The notes beneath the pieces were generated by a model, which had not been told where the DNA came from, did no database searches, and saw nothing but the letters and a program-made list of their open reading frames with translations. The position numbers were made by a program, and so were the translations under genes. DNA of 64,000 nucleotides from Streptomyces wedmorensis (lineage in GTDB: Bacteria; Actinomycetota; Actinomycetes; Streptomycetales; Streptomycetaceae): the NCBI RefSeq assembly GCF_000716445.1, contig NZ_JNWK01000029.1, positions 1 through 64,000 on the forward strand, written 5' to 3'. This document shows positions 1 to 6,971 of the stretch, in pieces (position 1 is the first letter of the stretch; the number at the start of each line of letters is the position of its first letter).

Positions 1-52
1 CCCCGCCCCCCCCACCCACGCCCCACGACCCACGACCCACCAGGAGAACACC

Positions 53-571
53 ATGCGATTCAAGGCGGCCAAGAACCTCCGCCGCACCCTGGGTGCGGCC
101 GTGGGCGCCCTGCTCATCTCCCTCGCCCTGCCCACTTCCCCCGCTGCCGCCGCCCTCGACCTGTCGCGGTCGGACCTGATCATCAACATCAACAGCAACA
201 AGTGCTTGGAAGTGGGCGGCTGGTCCACCGCCAACGGCGCCGGTGTCAACCAGTGGGACTGCCACGCGGGTGCCAACCAGAAATGGACCGGGAGCTACTA
301 CGGAAGTGGCTACCTCATCTACAACCTGAACAGCGGCAAGTGCCTCGAGGTCAAGGGCTGGTCCACCGCCAACGGTGCCCAGGTCGGCCAGTGGGACTGC
401 CACGGCGGCGCCAACCAGCAATGGTCCATGCAGTACGCGGGCGAACGCATCGTCACCCTCGTCAACGTGCACAGCGGCAAGTGCCTGGAGATCGGCGGCT
501 GGCGCACCGACGACGGCGCCCCGGTCACCCAGTGGGACTGCAACAGAGGCCTCAACCAGTTCTGGTACTGA
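53..571 (+). CDS. Secreted ricin B-type lectin (beta-trefoil)
   Basis: A 172-residue exported protein that is almost entirely one ricin-type beta-trefoil. Residues 1 to about 33 form a signal peptide: a KNLRR n-region, a hydrophobic core and an Ala-rich cleavage area. Three repeats of about 45 residues follow, each with the pattern CLE..GWST.NGA.V.QWDC..G.NQ.W. The closing QxW motifs read QKW, QQW and QFW. The family binds carbohydrate and usually occurs as a domain attached to a glycosidase or protease. Here it stands alone, so its role is probably adhesion to polysaccharide; the ligand is unknown. The start follows CAGGAGAACACC, a good ribosome site. The preceding 52 bases show nothing. Confidence 0.9.
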   Translation: MRFKAAKNLRRTLGAAVGALLISLALPTSPAAAALDLSRSDLIININSNKCLEVGGWSTANGAGVNQWDCHAGANQKWTGSYYGSGYLIYNLNSGKCLEVKGWSTANGAQVGQWDCHGGANQQWSMQYAGERIVTLVNVHSGKCLEIGGWRTDDGAPVTQWDCNRGLNQFWY

Positions 572-649
572 CCCGCACCACCACCAGCACCCTCATTCCG
601 CTCGCCCAGCATCGGTGCCGCCGCAGGCGGACGCGGGCTGGATCGGTGA

Positions 650-663
650 GGCCGGGCCCGGCC
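650..663. terminator. Perfect GC palindrome downstream of the lectin gene
   Basis: GGCCGGGCCCGGCC is a 14-bp perfect palindrome about 80 bases after the lectin stop, extended by flanking GAGG and CCTC. It has no T tract, as is usual for Streptomyces hairpin terminators. Assignment as a terminator is inference. Confidence 0.35.
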
Positions 664-805
664 CCTCGTACCTGGGATGCGGCCCGGCTCCGCCGCATCG
701 GTTCGACGTCCGCAAGGGGCCGCGGCGCGGGCGCCCGCCTCGTCGGACGCCTCGACAGCCGGACGTGATTTGGGATTGTCGGAGGATCATCAATACGATC
801 CGGCG

Positions 806-2077
806 ATGATCACGAGAAAACGCTTGGCGACCGGGGCCTGCGCGCTGCTCGCCGCCCTGAGCGTCGCGCTCCTGCCGACGGGCGCGGCCGCCGACGAGCC
901 GGCGAAGGAATCCCCCAAGGTCGAGCTGGTACTCGACGTCAGCGGCTCCATGCGGGCCAAGGACATCGACGGCAAATCCCGGATGGCGGCGGCCAAGCAG
1001 GCCTTCAACGAGGTCCTGGACGCGGTGCCCGAGGAGGTCCGGCTCGGCATCCGCACTCTGGGCGCCGACTACCCGGGCCAGGACCGCAAGCGCGGCTGCA
1101 AGGACACCCGGCAGCTGTACCCGGTCGGACCGCTGGACCGGACCGAGGCCAAGACCGCGGTGGCCACCCTGGCCCCGACGGGCTGGACGCCGATCGGCCC
1201 CGCGCTGCTCGGCGCGGCCGACGACCTCGGCGACGACGGGGCGACCAAGCGGATCGTGCTCATCACGGACGGCGAGGACACCTGCGCTCCGCTCGACCCC
1301 TGCCAGGTGGCGCGGGAGATCGCGGCGAAGGGCATCCACCTCGTCATCGACACCCTGGGCCTGGTGCCGGACGCCAAGACCCGGCAGCAGCTCACCTGCA
1401 TCGCGGAGGCCACCGGAGGCACGTACACCTCCATCCACCGCACCGAGGACCTCTCCCGCCGCGTCCGTCAGCTGGTCGACCGCGCGGCCGACCCGGTCGT
1501 CACCCCCGTCGCCACGGAGGGCGCGGTGCGGTGCGACAAGGCCCCGCAGCTGAAGCCCGGCCTGTACACGGACCGCGAGTCCTTCGGAGAGCACCGCTGG
1601 TACCGGGTGGACCTGCTGCCCGGTCAGGAACTGCGCGCCTCCGTCAGCGTCTCGGCCGACCGGGCCGTCAACGACGACTACGGCGTGCTGCTGCGGGCCG
1701 TCACCCTGCACGGCCGGGAGATAGTCCGCGGCTCCGAGGCGGGCGACGGGCGCACGGACGTGATCTCGACCGGCCTGCGCTACCCGAAGCCGGACCTCGA
1801 CGACGGGCCCGGGGACGCCAAGCCGGCGGCCGAGAGCGTGTGTCTCCAGGTCAGCAACTCCTTCTCCGCTCCCCCGTCGGTGAAGACGACGCCGGGCATG
1901 CCCATCGAGCTGACGGTGGACGTCGTCGACGGTCCCTCGACCGCCTCCGACGTGGCCTCGTTCGGTCTCGGCCGCGGCTGGTGGCTGCTCGGCGCGCTGG
2001 TGCTCGTCGGGTTCCTGGCCGGTCTGGTCTGGGGCTGGCTGTCCCGCTGGCGCGTCGCTGTCTGGAGGACCCACTGA
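806..2077 (+). CDS. Secreted, membrane-anchored von Willebrand factor A domain protein
   Basis: 423 residues. An N-terminal signal peptide (about 1-29, ending GAAADEP) leads directly into a vWA domain. The MIDAS motif DxSxS (DVSGS, residues 44-48) is intact, followed by the ITDGEDTC strand typical of vWA domains. A C-terminal transmembrane helix (WWLLGALVLVGFLAGLVWGW) precedes a basic tail, so the domain should sit outside the membrane. I chose the ATG at 806 because the signal peptide begins there; an upstream extension in the same frame is non-hydrophobic. The stop overlaps the ATG of the next gene (TGATG), so the two are translationally coupled. Metal-dependent protein binding is the family role; the partner is presumably the adjacent gene product. 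Confidence 0.87.
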   Translation: MITRKRLATGACALLAALSVALLPTGAAADEPAKESPKVELVLDVSGSMRAKDIDGKSRMAAAKQAFNEVLDAVPEEVRLGIRTLGADYPGQDRKRGCKDTRQLYPVGPLDRTEAKTAVATLAPTGWTPIGPALLGAADDLGDDGATKRIVLITDGEDTCAPLDPCQVAREIAAKGIHLVIDTLGLVPDAKTRQQLTCIAEATGGTYTSIHRTEDLSRRVRQLVDRAADPVVTPVATEGAVRCDKAPQLKPGLYTDRESFGEHRWYRVDLLPGQELRASVSVSADRAVNDDYGVLLRAVTLHGREIVRGSEAGDGRTDVISTGLRYPKPDLDDGPGDAKPAAESVCLQVSNSFSAPPSVKTTPGMPIELTVDVVDGPSTASDVASFGLGRGWWLLGALVLVGFLAGLVWGWLSRWRVAVWRTH

Positions 2078-2910
2078 TGCGTACCGTACGCATGCTCGCC
2101 ACGGCCGCGCTCACGGGCGCCGCCCTCCTCGGTCTCGCGGGTCCCGCCGCCCTGGCCGACTCCCCTTCCGCCACGCCGGATCCGAGCGCGGGTTCGGGGT
2201 CGGGCCCGACGGAGGCCGGGACCACGTTCCGCACCGCCGCCCGGTTCCTGCCGGGGCAGCAGGCCACCGCGCAGGCCGCCACGGGTGACTACCTGTACTG
2301 GGTGTTCCCCGCGGACACCGGGCAGCGGCCGACCGTCCGGGCGACGGTGACGCTGCCCGACGCCGCTCTGCGGCACGGGCCCGCCACCTGGCGGATCGAC
2401 GTGTACGACGGGCTGCGGCGCCGGCAGCCGTGCATGTACGGGATGCAGTCCCGTACGGCGCCGAAGGAGGCCGCGACCGTCGAGCTGGCCTGTGTCCTGC
2501 GACCGGTCCGCGCGTCGGCCGACGCCTGGGCGAACGACCCGCTGCCCGGCAGCTACTACGTGCGTCTGACCGTCACCGGCCTGCCGGAGGAGGACCTCGG
2601 GCAGCCGTTCACGGCCCGGATCGGGGTCGACACGGTCGACAAGGGCGGCGCCTACGCCACCGACGGGTCGCTCGGCGCGCCCCTGGTGCCCGGAGCGACC
2701 ACCGCCGACCAGGCGGAGGCGGACGAGGAGGCGGGCCGGCGCACCGCCGTCGAGGCCGCGGCCCCGGAGGACGGCTGGTCCTCCGGCTGGTGGTCCGACC
2801 GCTGGCTCTGGACGGCAGCGGGCGGCATCCTCGCGGCGCTCGCCGGCATCGGCGGCTACGTGCTGACGCGCGGCACGGGCCGGCCGCCCCGCGTCCCGCC
2901 CGCCGTCTGA
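2077..2910 (+). CDS. Secreted membrane-anchored partner of the vWA protein
   Basis: 277 residues. Signal peptide (about 1-28, ending PAALADS), a Ser/Pro/Gly-rich spacer, an extracytoplasmic domain of about 180 residues (TTFRTAARFLPGQQ onward) with two cysteines, and a C-terminal membrane helix (WLWTAAGGILAALAGIGGYVLT). It starts in the TGATG overlap with the upstream stop and has its own GGAGGA site at 2064-2069. The domain is not recognised; it resembles the extracellular part of other actinobacterial proteins encoded next to vWA proteins. Shared topology and coupling suggest the two form a surface complex. Confidence 0.8.
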   Translation: MRTVRMLATAALTGAALLGLAGPAALADSPSATPDPSAGSGSGPTEAGTTFRTAARFLPGQQATAQAATGDYLYWVFPADTGQRPTVRATVTLPDAALRHGPATWRIDVYDGLRRRQPCMYGMQSRTAPKEAATVELACVLRPVRASADAWANDPLPGSYYVRLTVTGLPEEDLGQPFTARIGVDTVDKGGAYATDGSLGAPLVPGATTADQAEADEEAGRRTAVEAAAPEDGWSSGWWSDRWLWTAAGGILAALAGIGGYVLTRGTGRPPRVPPAV

Positions 2911-2925
2911 CCGGTCCCGTACGCG

Positions 2926-2961
2926 GCGCGGGCTCCCACCGTTCACGGTGGGAGCCCGCGC
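2926..2961. terminator. Strong bidirectional hairpin terminator
   Basis: A perfect 16-bp GC-rich stem with a TTCA loop lies between the convergent vWA operon and the MFS gene; the left arm reads GCGCGGGCTCCCACCG. There is no run of T. Position and symmetry fit a terminator for both strands. Confidence 0.8.
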
Positions 2962-2981
2962 CCGTTCCGTCGGGCCGCGGT

Positions 2982-4217
2982 TCAGCCGTCACGGCGCCGG
3001 GCGGGGAAGCCGTGGGTGCGGGCTCCCGCCACGACGGCCACGACCGGGACGAGCAGGAGGAGCACGCTCCAGGGCAGGGCTCCCGCGCCGAGCAGGTCGA
3101 GGAGGAGACCGCCGGCCAGGCCGCCGGCCGCCATGGCCGCGTTCCAGAGGCTGACCAGCATCGTCTGGGCGGTGTCGGCGGCGTCCCCGCCCGCGTCGGC
3201 GACGGCCGTCTGCAGCAGGGTGGGCGCCCCGCCCCAGCCGAGTCCCCACAGGGCCGCGGCCGCCAGGACGAGGGCGGTGCTCCCGGCCGGTACGGCGAGT
3301 GCGGCGGCCGCGACGGCGACGAGGAGCGTTCCGGCGAGGGTCAGGGCGCGGAGCCTGCGGTCGATGTGACGGCCGGTCACCCAGATGCCGGCGAGCGAGG
3401 CGGCGCCGAAGACCAGCAGGACGAGCCCGGTGGAGCCGGCCAGGCCGACGTGGGCCAGGTAGGCGGCGACGTAGGCGTAGAGCACGGTGTGGGCCAGGAC
3501 GAGGACGAAGGTGACGGTGAGGACCGGGAGGACGCCGGGGACCGCGAGGGTCCGGGCCGCCGGGGCGCGGGCGCCGCGCGGTTCGCCGGGCAGGTCGGGG
3601 ACGGCGAGTGCGATCCAGGCGAGGAGTGCGGCGGCGATCACCGTCATCGCCGCGAAGGAGGTGCGCCAGCCCGCGGCCTCGCCGAGGAAGGTGCCGGCGG
3701 GCACTCCGAGGGAGAGCGCGAGCGGGATGCCGGTCATCGCGACGGCGACCGCGCGGCCCTGGAGGTGCGCGGGGGCGAGGCGGCGGGCGTATCCGGCGAG
3801 CAGGGCCCAGGCGACGCCCGCCGCGACTCCGGCGAGGAACCGGGCGCCCATGGTGAGGGCGTACGAGGAGGAGGCGGCGGTGACGGTGTTGGCGGCGGCG
3901 AAGCCGGCGACGGACGTGAGCAGCAGGCGCTTGCGGCGCCATGCGGCGGTCCGGGCCGCCAGGGGGATCGCGGTGAGGGCGGTGCCGAGGGCGTAGACGG
4001 TCACCGCCTGGCCCGTCGCGGCCTCGCCGACGCCGAGTCCGGCGCTCATGGCGGGCAGCAGGCCGGCCGGGAGGGTCTCGGTGAGGCTCGTGACGAAGAC
4101 GGCGGTGGCGAGGGCGAGCAGCGCGGGGAGCGGCAACCGGCCGGTGAGGGGCGGGTGTTCGTCGGGTTCGGGCGCGCGGGTCACCGGACCGGCCGCCGCT
4201 GTCGTGTCGTGGCTCAT
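2982..4217 (-). CDS. MFS drug exporter (DHA1 / Cmx-like family)
   Basis: 411 residues with about 12 hydrophobic segments. The first, after a 30-residue cytosolic tail, reads LLALATAVFVTSLTETLPAGLLPAMSA. Its pattern and that of the motif C region (GIPLALSLGVPAGTFLGEAAGWR) match 12-helix drug:proton antiporters of the chloramphenicol/arabinose exporter type. It is divergent from a MerR regulator with a 22-bp perfect palindrome in between, so it is very likely the regulator's target. The substrate cannot be told from sequence. A possible -10 (GCATAC, complement of 4223-4228) lies only about six bases from the ATG, so the transcript may be leaderless. Confidence 0.88.
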   Translation of the reverse strand: MSHDTTAAAGPVTRAPEPDEHPPLTGRLPLPALLALATAVFVTSLTETLPAGLLPAMSAGLGVGEAATGQAVTVYALGTALTAIPLAARTAAWRRKRLLLTSVAGFAAANTVTAASSSYALTMGARFLAGVAAGVAWALLAGYARRLAPAHLQGRAVAVAMTGIPLALSLGVPAGTFLGEAAGWRTSFAAMTVIAAALLAWIALAVPDLPGEPRGARAPAARTLAVPGVLPVLTVTFVLVLAHTVLYAYVAAYLAHVGLAGSTGLVLLVFGAASLAGIWVTGRHIDRRLRALTLAGTLLVAVAAAALAVPAGSTALVLAAAALWGLGWGGAPTLLQTAVADAGGDAADTAQTMLVSLWNAAMAAGGLAGGLLLDLLGAGALPWSVLLLLVPVVAVVAGARTHGFPARRRDG

Positions 4218-4232
4218 GCTCCGTATGCTCGA

Positions 4233-4254
4233 ACCCTCACATCGATGTGAGGGT
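4233..4254. promoter_or_regulatory. 22-bp perfect palindrome, MerR operator
   Basis: The 11-base arm ACCCTCACATC is mirrored exactly. The palindrome lies in the 64-base gap between the divergent MFS and MerR genes. On the minus strand it overlaps a TTGACC -35 element (4252-4257), as in typical MerR-controlled promoters where the dyad fills the -35/-10 spacer. Binding by the adjacent regulator is inference. Confidence 0.8.
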
Positions 4255-4281
4255 CAAGCGATCGCCCGGAGGGGGCTTCCC

Positions 4282-4659
4282 ATGCGGATCGGCGAGCTGT
4301 CCGAGCGCACCGGTACACCGCGCAGGCTCCTGCGCTACTACGAGGAGCAGGGCCTCATCGTCGCGGACAGGCTGCCGAACGGCTACCGCGTCTACGACGG
4401 GTCGAACGTCGACCGGGTGCTGCAGATCCGGGGCCTCCTCGACGCCGGCCTGCCGACCCGCATCATCAAGCAGATCCTCCCCTGCCTGAACAAGCCGAGG
4501 ATCATCCACTTCCCCGACGCGACCCCGGAGATGCTGGCGACGCTGGAGGGCGAGCGCGACCGGATGACCGAACGGATCCGCTGCCTGACCCGGAACCGGG
4601 ACGCGGTGGCGGAGTACCTGGACGCGGTACGGGAGAAGCGGTCGGCCCCTTCGTCGTAG
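4282..4659 (+). CDS. MerR-family transcriptional regulator
   Basis: 125 residues, the length of a short MerR protein. The N-terminal winged helix-turn-helix reads MRIGELSERTGTPRRLLRYYEEQGLI, followed by the NGYRVYD wing and a C-terminal coiled coil (about 80-118). No metal-binding cysteine pattern is evident (one Cys in LPCLNK, one in RCLTRN), so it is more like drug- or redox-sensing MerR proteins than metal sensors. The ATG at 4282 follows GGAGGGGG; an in-frame upstream extension runs into the divergent MFS gene and is not real. It probably controls that exporter. Confidence 0.88.
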   Translation: MRIGELSERTGTPRRLLRYYEEQGLIVADRLPNGYRVYDGSNVDRVLQIRGLLDAGLPTRIIKQILPCLNKPRIIHFPDATPEMLATLEGERDRMTERIRCLTRNRDAVAEYLDAVREKRSAPSS

Positions 4660-4675
4660 GCGGCTCCCTTCGGAC

Positions 4676-4719
4676 TTTACAGTTCGCACCACGAACTACT
4701 ACGGTTCGTTGTGCGAACT
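4676..4719 (+). promoter_or_regulatory. Promoter with paired MarR-type boxes
   Basis: A TTTACA -35 (4676-4681) and a TACGGT -10 (4700-4705) with an 18-base spacer precede the FAD oxidoreductase gene. Two 15-base dyads overlap them: GTTCG-N5-CGAAC at 4682-4696 and again at 4704-4718. The two are themselves arranged as an inverted repeat around 4697-4703 with one mismatch in 16. The same TTCG/CGAA half-sites recur in front of the marR gene ending at 5964, the likely regulator. A site over the promoter implies repression. Confidence 0.7.
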
Positions 4720-4747
4720 ACAAGCCATGTCTTTCCGAGGGGGAATC

Positions 4748-5854
4748 ATGAACGCAATCGTCGCGGTGATCGGCGGCGGCTACGGCGGCGCCACCGTCGC
4801 CAAGGCACTCGACGCCGAGGCGGACGTCGTCCTCGTCGAGCCCAAGGACGCCTTCGTGCACGCGGCCGGCTCGCTGCGGGCGCTCGTACGGCCCGACTGG
4901 GCCGGCAACATCTTCTTCCCGTACGACCGGCTGCTCACCCGCGGCCGGGTGGTGCGCGGACGCGCCGCCTCCGTCGACGCCGGGGGCGTCACCCTGGCCT
5001 CGGGGCGCCGGATCGACGCGGACTACGTCGTCCTCGCGACCGGATCCGCCTACCCGTACCCGGCGAAGTTCGACACGGACTCCGCCGAGGAGGCCCTCGG
5101 GCTGCTCCGGGACACCCACGACGAACTGGCCCGCGCCGAACGCGTCCTCATCAGCGGGGCCGGACCGGTCGGACTCGAACTCGCCGGAGAGATCAAGGCC
5201 GTGTGGCCGGAGAAGCGGGTGACGATCGTCGACCCCGCGCCGGAACTGCTGCCCGGCTTCGCCCCCGGGCTGCGGGAGGACCTCCACCGCCAACTCGACG
5301 CCCTCGGCGTGGAGCTGCGCCTCGGCACCGCGCCCGTGACGGAGCCGCCGGCCGGCCCCGGCCGCGCGGAGGCCTTCACGGTGGCGACGACGGACGGCGG
5401 GAAGATCGGCGCCGACATCTGGTTCCGCGCCCACGGAGTCCGCGTCCACGGCGGCTTCCTCGGCGCCGGCCTGGCGGAGGCGACGACCCCGGCCGGACAC
5501 GTCCGGGTGGACGAGCTGCTCCGCGTCGACGGCCAGGAGCGCGTCTACGCCGTCGGGGACATCACCGACGTCGCCGAGGCCAAGATGGCCGGCTACGCCA
5601 TGCAGCACGCCGAGGTGGTGGCGCGCAACATCCTCGCCCAGATCAAAGGCGAGCGCCCGGAGGCCGCCTACCGGCCCTCGGCCGTCCCGTCCGTGCTCCT
5701 GCCGCTGGGGCCGCTGGGCGGCGTCGGGCAGTTCCCCTCGCCCGACGGGCCGCTCGTCCTGCCGGCCGAGACGGTCGCCGAGTACAAGGGGAACGACCTG
5801 TTCACGGGCCGGTTCGTCGAGCTCTTCGGCACGGGCGTGCCCGCCTCGGCGTAA
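4748..5854 (+). CDS. FAD-dependent pyridine nucleotide oxidoreductase (FSP1/AIFM2-like)
   Basis: 368 residues. An N-terminal FAD-binding Rossmann motif (IAVIGGGYGGATVA, GxGxxG) is followed by a second dinucleotide fold (VLISGAGPVGLELAGEIK, about 135-152) and the C-terminal FAD motif VYAVGDITD. The active-site CxxC of thioredoxin reductases is absent. The overall pattern is that of NADH:quinone or FSP1-type oxidoreductases. The start at 4748 follows GAGGGGGAATC; an upstream extension overlaps the operator. Control by the nearby MarR protein suggests induction by a quinone, phenolic or oxidative stressor, which is inference. Confidence 0.85.
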   Translation: MNAIVAVIGGGYGGATVAKALDAEADVVLVEPKDAFVHAAGSLRALVRPDWAGNIFFPYDRLLTRGRVVRGRAASVDAGGVTLASGRRIDADYVVLATGSAYPYPAKFDTDSAEEALGLLRDTHDELARAERVLISGAGPVGLELAGEIKAVWPEKRVTIVDPAPELLPGFAPGLREDLHRQLDALGVELRLGTAPVTEPPAGPGRAEAFTVATTDGGKIGADIWFRAHGVRVHGGFLGAGLAEATTPAGHVRVDELLRVDGQERVYAVGDITDVAEAKMAGYAMQHAEVVARNILAQIKGERPEAAYRPSAVPSVLLPLGPLGGVGQFPSPDGPLVLPAETVAEYKGNDLFTGRFVELFGTGVPASA

Positions 5855-5882
5855 GTCACGGGCGTGCCCGCCTCGGCGTAAG
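5830..5882 (+). repeat. 27-bp tandem duplication across the stop codon
   Basis: A 26-base block beginning CACGGGCGTGCCCGCC occurs twice with a 27-base period (5830-5855 and 5857-5882). The first copy contains the last codons and the TAA of the oxidoreductase gene. The second lies just beyond and would encode the same tail. This looks like a recent replication slippage. Confidence 0.85.
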
Positions 5883-5928
5883 CCCCGTACGGAGAGTGGC
5901 CGCCCGGGCCGCCCCTGCGAGCCGGACG

Positions 5929-5946
5929 GGGCCTTCCGGAAGGCCC
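5929..5946. terminator. Palindromic hairpin between convergent genes
   Basis: GGGCCTTCCGGAAGGCCC is an 18-bp perfect palindrome lying between the oxidoreductase stop and the marR stop. It likely terminates both. Confidence 0.6.
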
Positions 5947-5963
5947 GGAGGCCGCCCGCCCGG

Positions 5964-6419
5964 TCAGGCCGGGTCGACGAAGACGACGGGCACCTCGTTG
6001 TCCCGCACGACCCGGCCGAGCAGGCCGGCCAGCTGCTCGCGCTCGGGGTCGGCAAGACCCGACGGCAGCTCCTCGACGCGGCGGCAGGTCTCCGTGTAGA
6101 AGTCCTCGGCCACGCGCGCGCCCTCCTCGGTGAGCGCCACCCGCACGGCACGGCGGTCGTCCGGGTCGGGCTCGCGGCGGACGAAGCCGAGGCGGGACGT
6201 GCGGTCCACCAGACCCGTCAGGCTGGACTTGGCGAGCCCCAGCTTGGTGCCGAGCTCGCCCATCCCGGACGGCCCGGGCATCAGCACGCAGAGCAACTGC
6301 CCCTGCTGCGGCGTCAGCCCGTACTCCCGGCCCGCGTCCGCGTAGACCGCGTTCACCAGAAAGGCGCCGCGCACCAGCGCGGTCACCACGCTCATCGTTC
6401 CGCCATCGTCCTTCGCCAT
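5964..6419 (-). CDS. MarR-family transcriptional regulator
   Basis: 151 residues. An N-terminal helix (TALVRGAFLVNAVYADAG) is followed by the winged helix-turn-helix (LTPQQGQLLCVLMPGPSGMGELGTKLGLAKSSLTGLVDRTSRLGFV) with the wing DPDDRRAVRVALTEEG, all standard for MarR. One Cys sits in the HTH region and one near the C-terminus, so thiol sensing is possible. Two direct copies of a box with TTCG/CGAA ends lie immediately upstream of its ATG, implying autoregulation. The same boxes occur at the oxidoreductase promoter at 4676-4719. It is the last of three genes on this strand after the molybdo-hydroxylase pair. Confidence 0.88.
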   Translation of the reverse strand: MAKDDGGTMSVVTALVRGAFLVNAVYADAGREYGLTPQQGQLLCVLMPGPSGMGELGTKLGLAKSSLTGLVDRTSRLGFVRREPDPDDRRAVRVALTEEGARVAEDFYTETCRRVEELPSGLADPEREQLAGLLGRVVRDNEVPVVFVDPA

Positions 6420-6420
6420 G

Positions 6421-6459
6421 CGAACAGAATACCTTCGTGACGCGAACAGAATACCTTCG
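6421..6459 (-). promoter_or_regulatory. Directly repeated MarR boxes in front of marR
   Basis: CGAACAGAATACCTTCG occurs at 6421-6437 and 6443-6459 with a 22-base period, about two helical turns. On the minus strand each copy contains TATTCT, a plausible -10. The copy nearer the gene would start transcription at or next to the ATG at 6419, so the mRNA may be leaderless. Confidence 0.6.
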
Positions 6460-6477
6460 CGATACGAACTACCGGCT

Positions 6478-6957
6478 TCATCCCATCCGGCGGGCGCCTT
6501 CGAGGACGGCCTGCCGGATGCGGTGGTAGGTGCCGCACCGGCAGATGTTCCGGATGGCGTCGAGGTCGGCCTCGGTGACCTCCCGGCCGGCCTCGCGCGC
6601 CCGGCGCACGGTCGCCACGGCGGTCATGATCTGGCCCGGCTGGCAGTAGCCGCACTGGGCGACGTCGAGGTCGAGCCAGGCGTCCTGCATCGGATGGAGC
6701 TCGCTGTCGACGGTGTCGGCGAGGCCCTCGATGGTGGTGACCTCGTCGGTCGGGGCGAGGTCCTCGACCGGCACGGCGCACGGCGTGAACGCCTTGCCGT
6801 TCAGGTGGCTCGTACAGGCCCGGCAGACGCCGACCCCGCAGCCGTACTTGGGGCCGGTGACGCCGAGGACGTCACGCAGGACCCACAGAAGCCGGACGTC
6901 GCCCTCGACGTCGGCGGTGACGGCCTTGCCGTTCAGGATGAAGGTGTGCTGCGGCAC
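6478..6957 (-). CDS. 2Fe-2S subunit of an aldehyde/isoquinoline-type oxidoreductase
   Basis: 159 residues, normal for the small iron-sulfur subunit of the xanthine dehydrogenase family. A plant-type 2Fe-2S motif (CGVGVCRACTSHLNGKAFTPC) is followed by the all-helical second cluster domain (CGYCQPGQIM and CRCGTYHRIRQAV). The GTG at 6957 has GGAG five bases upstream and lies 14 bases after the stop of the large-subunit gene, so both are one transcript. It passes electrons from the molybdenum cofactor of that subunit to an unknown acceptor; no FAD subunit is encoded beside it, as in the IorAB type. Confidence 0.92.
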   Translation of the reverse strand: MPQHTFILNGKAVTADVEGDVRLLWVLRDVLGVTGPKYGCGVGVCRACTSHLNGKAFTPCAVPVEDLAPTDEVTTIEGLADTVDSELHPMQDAWLDLDVAQCGYCQPGQIMTAVATVRRAREAGREVTEADLDAIRNICRCGTYHRIRQAVLEGARRMG

Positions 6958-6971
6958 GGGGACTCCAGCTC

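Noticed and set aside
593..2074. Long minus-strand frame opposite the vWA gene
   Set aside because: It is antisense and Gly/Arg/Val-rich, whereas the plus strand has a signal peptide, MIDAS and membrane helix.
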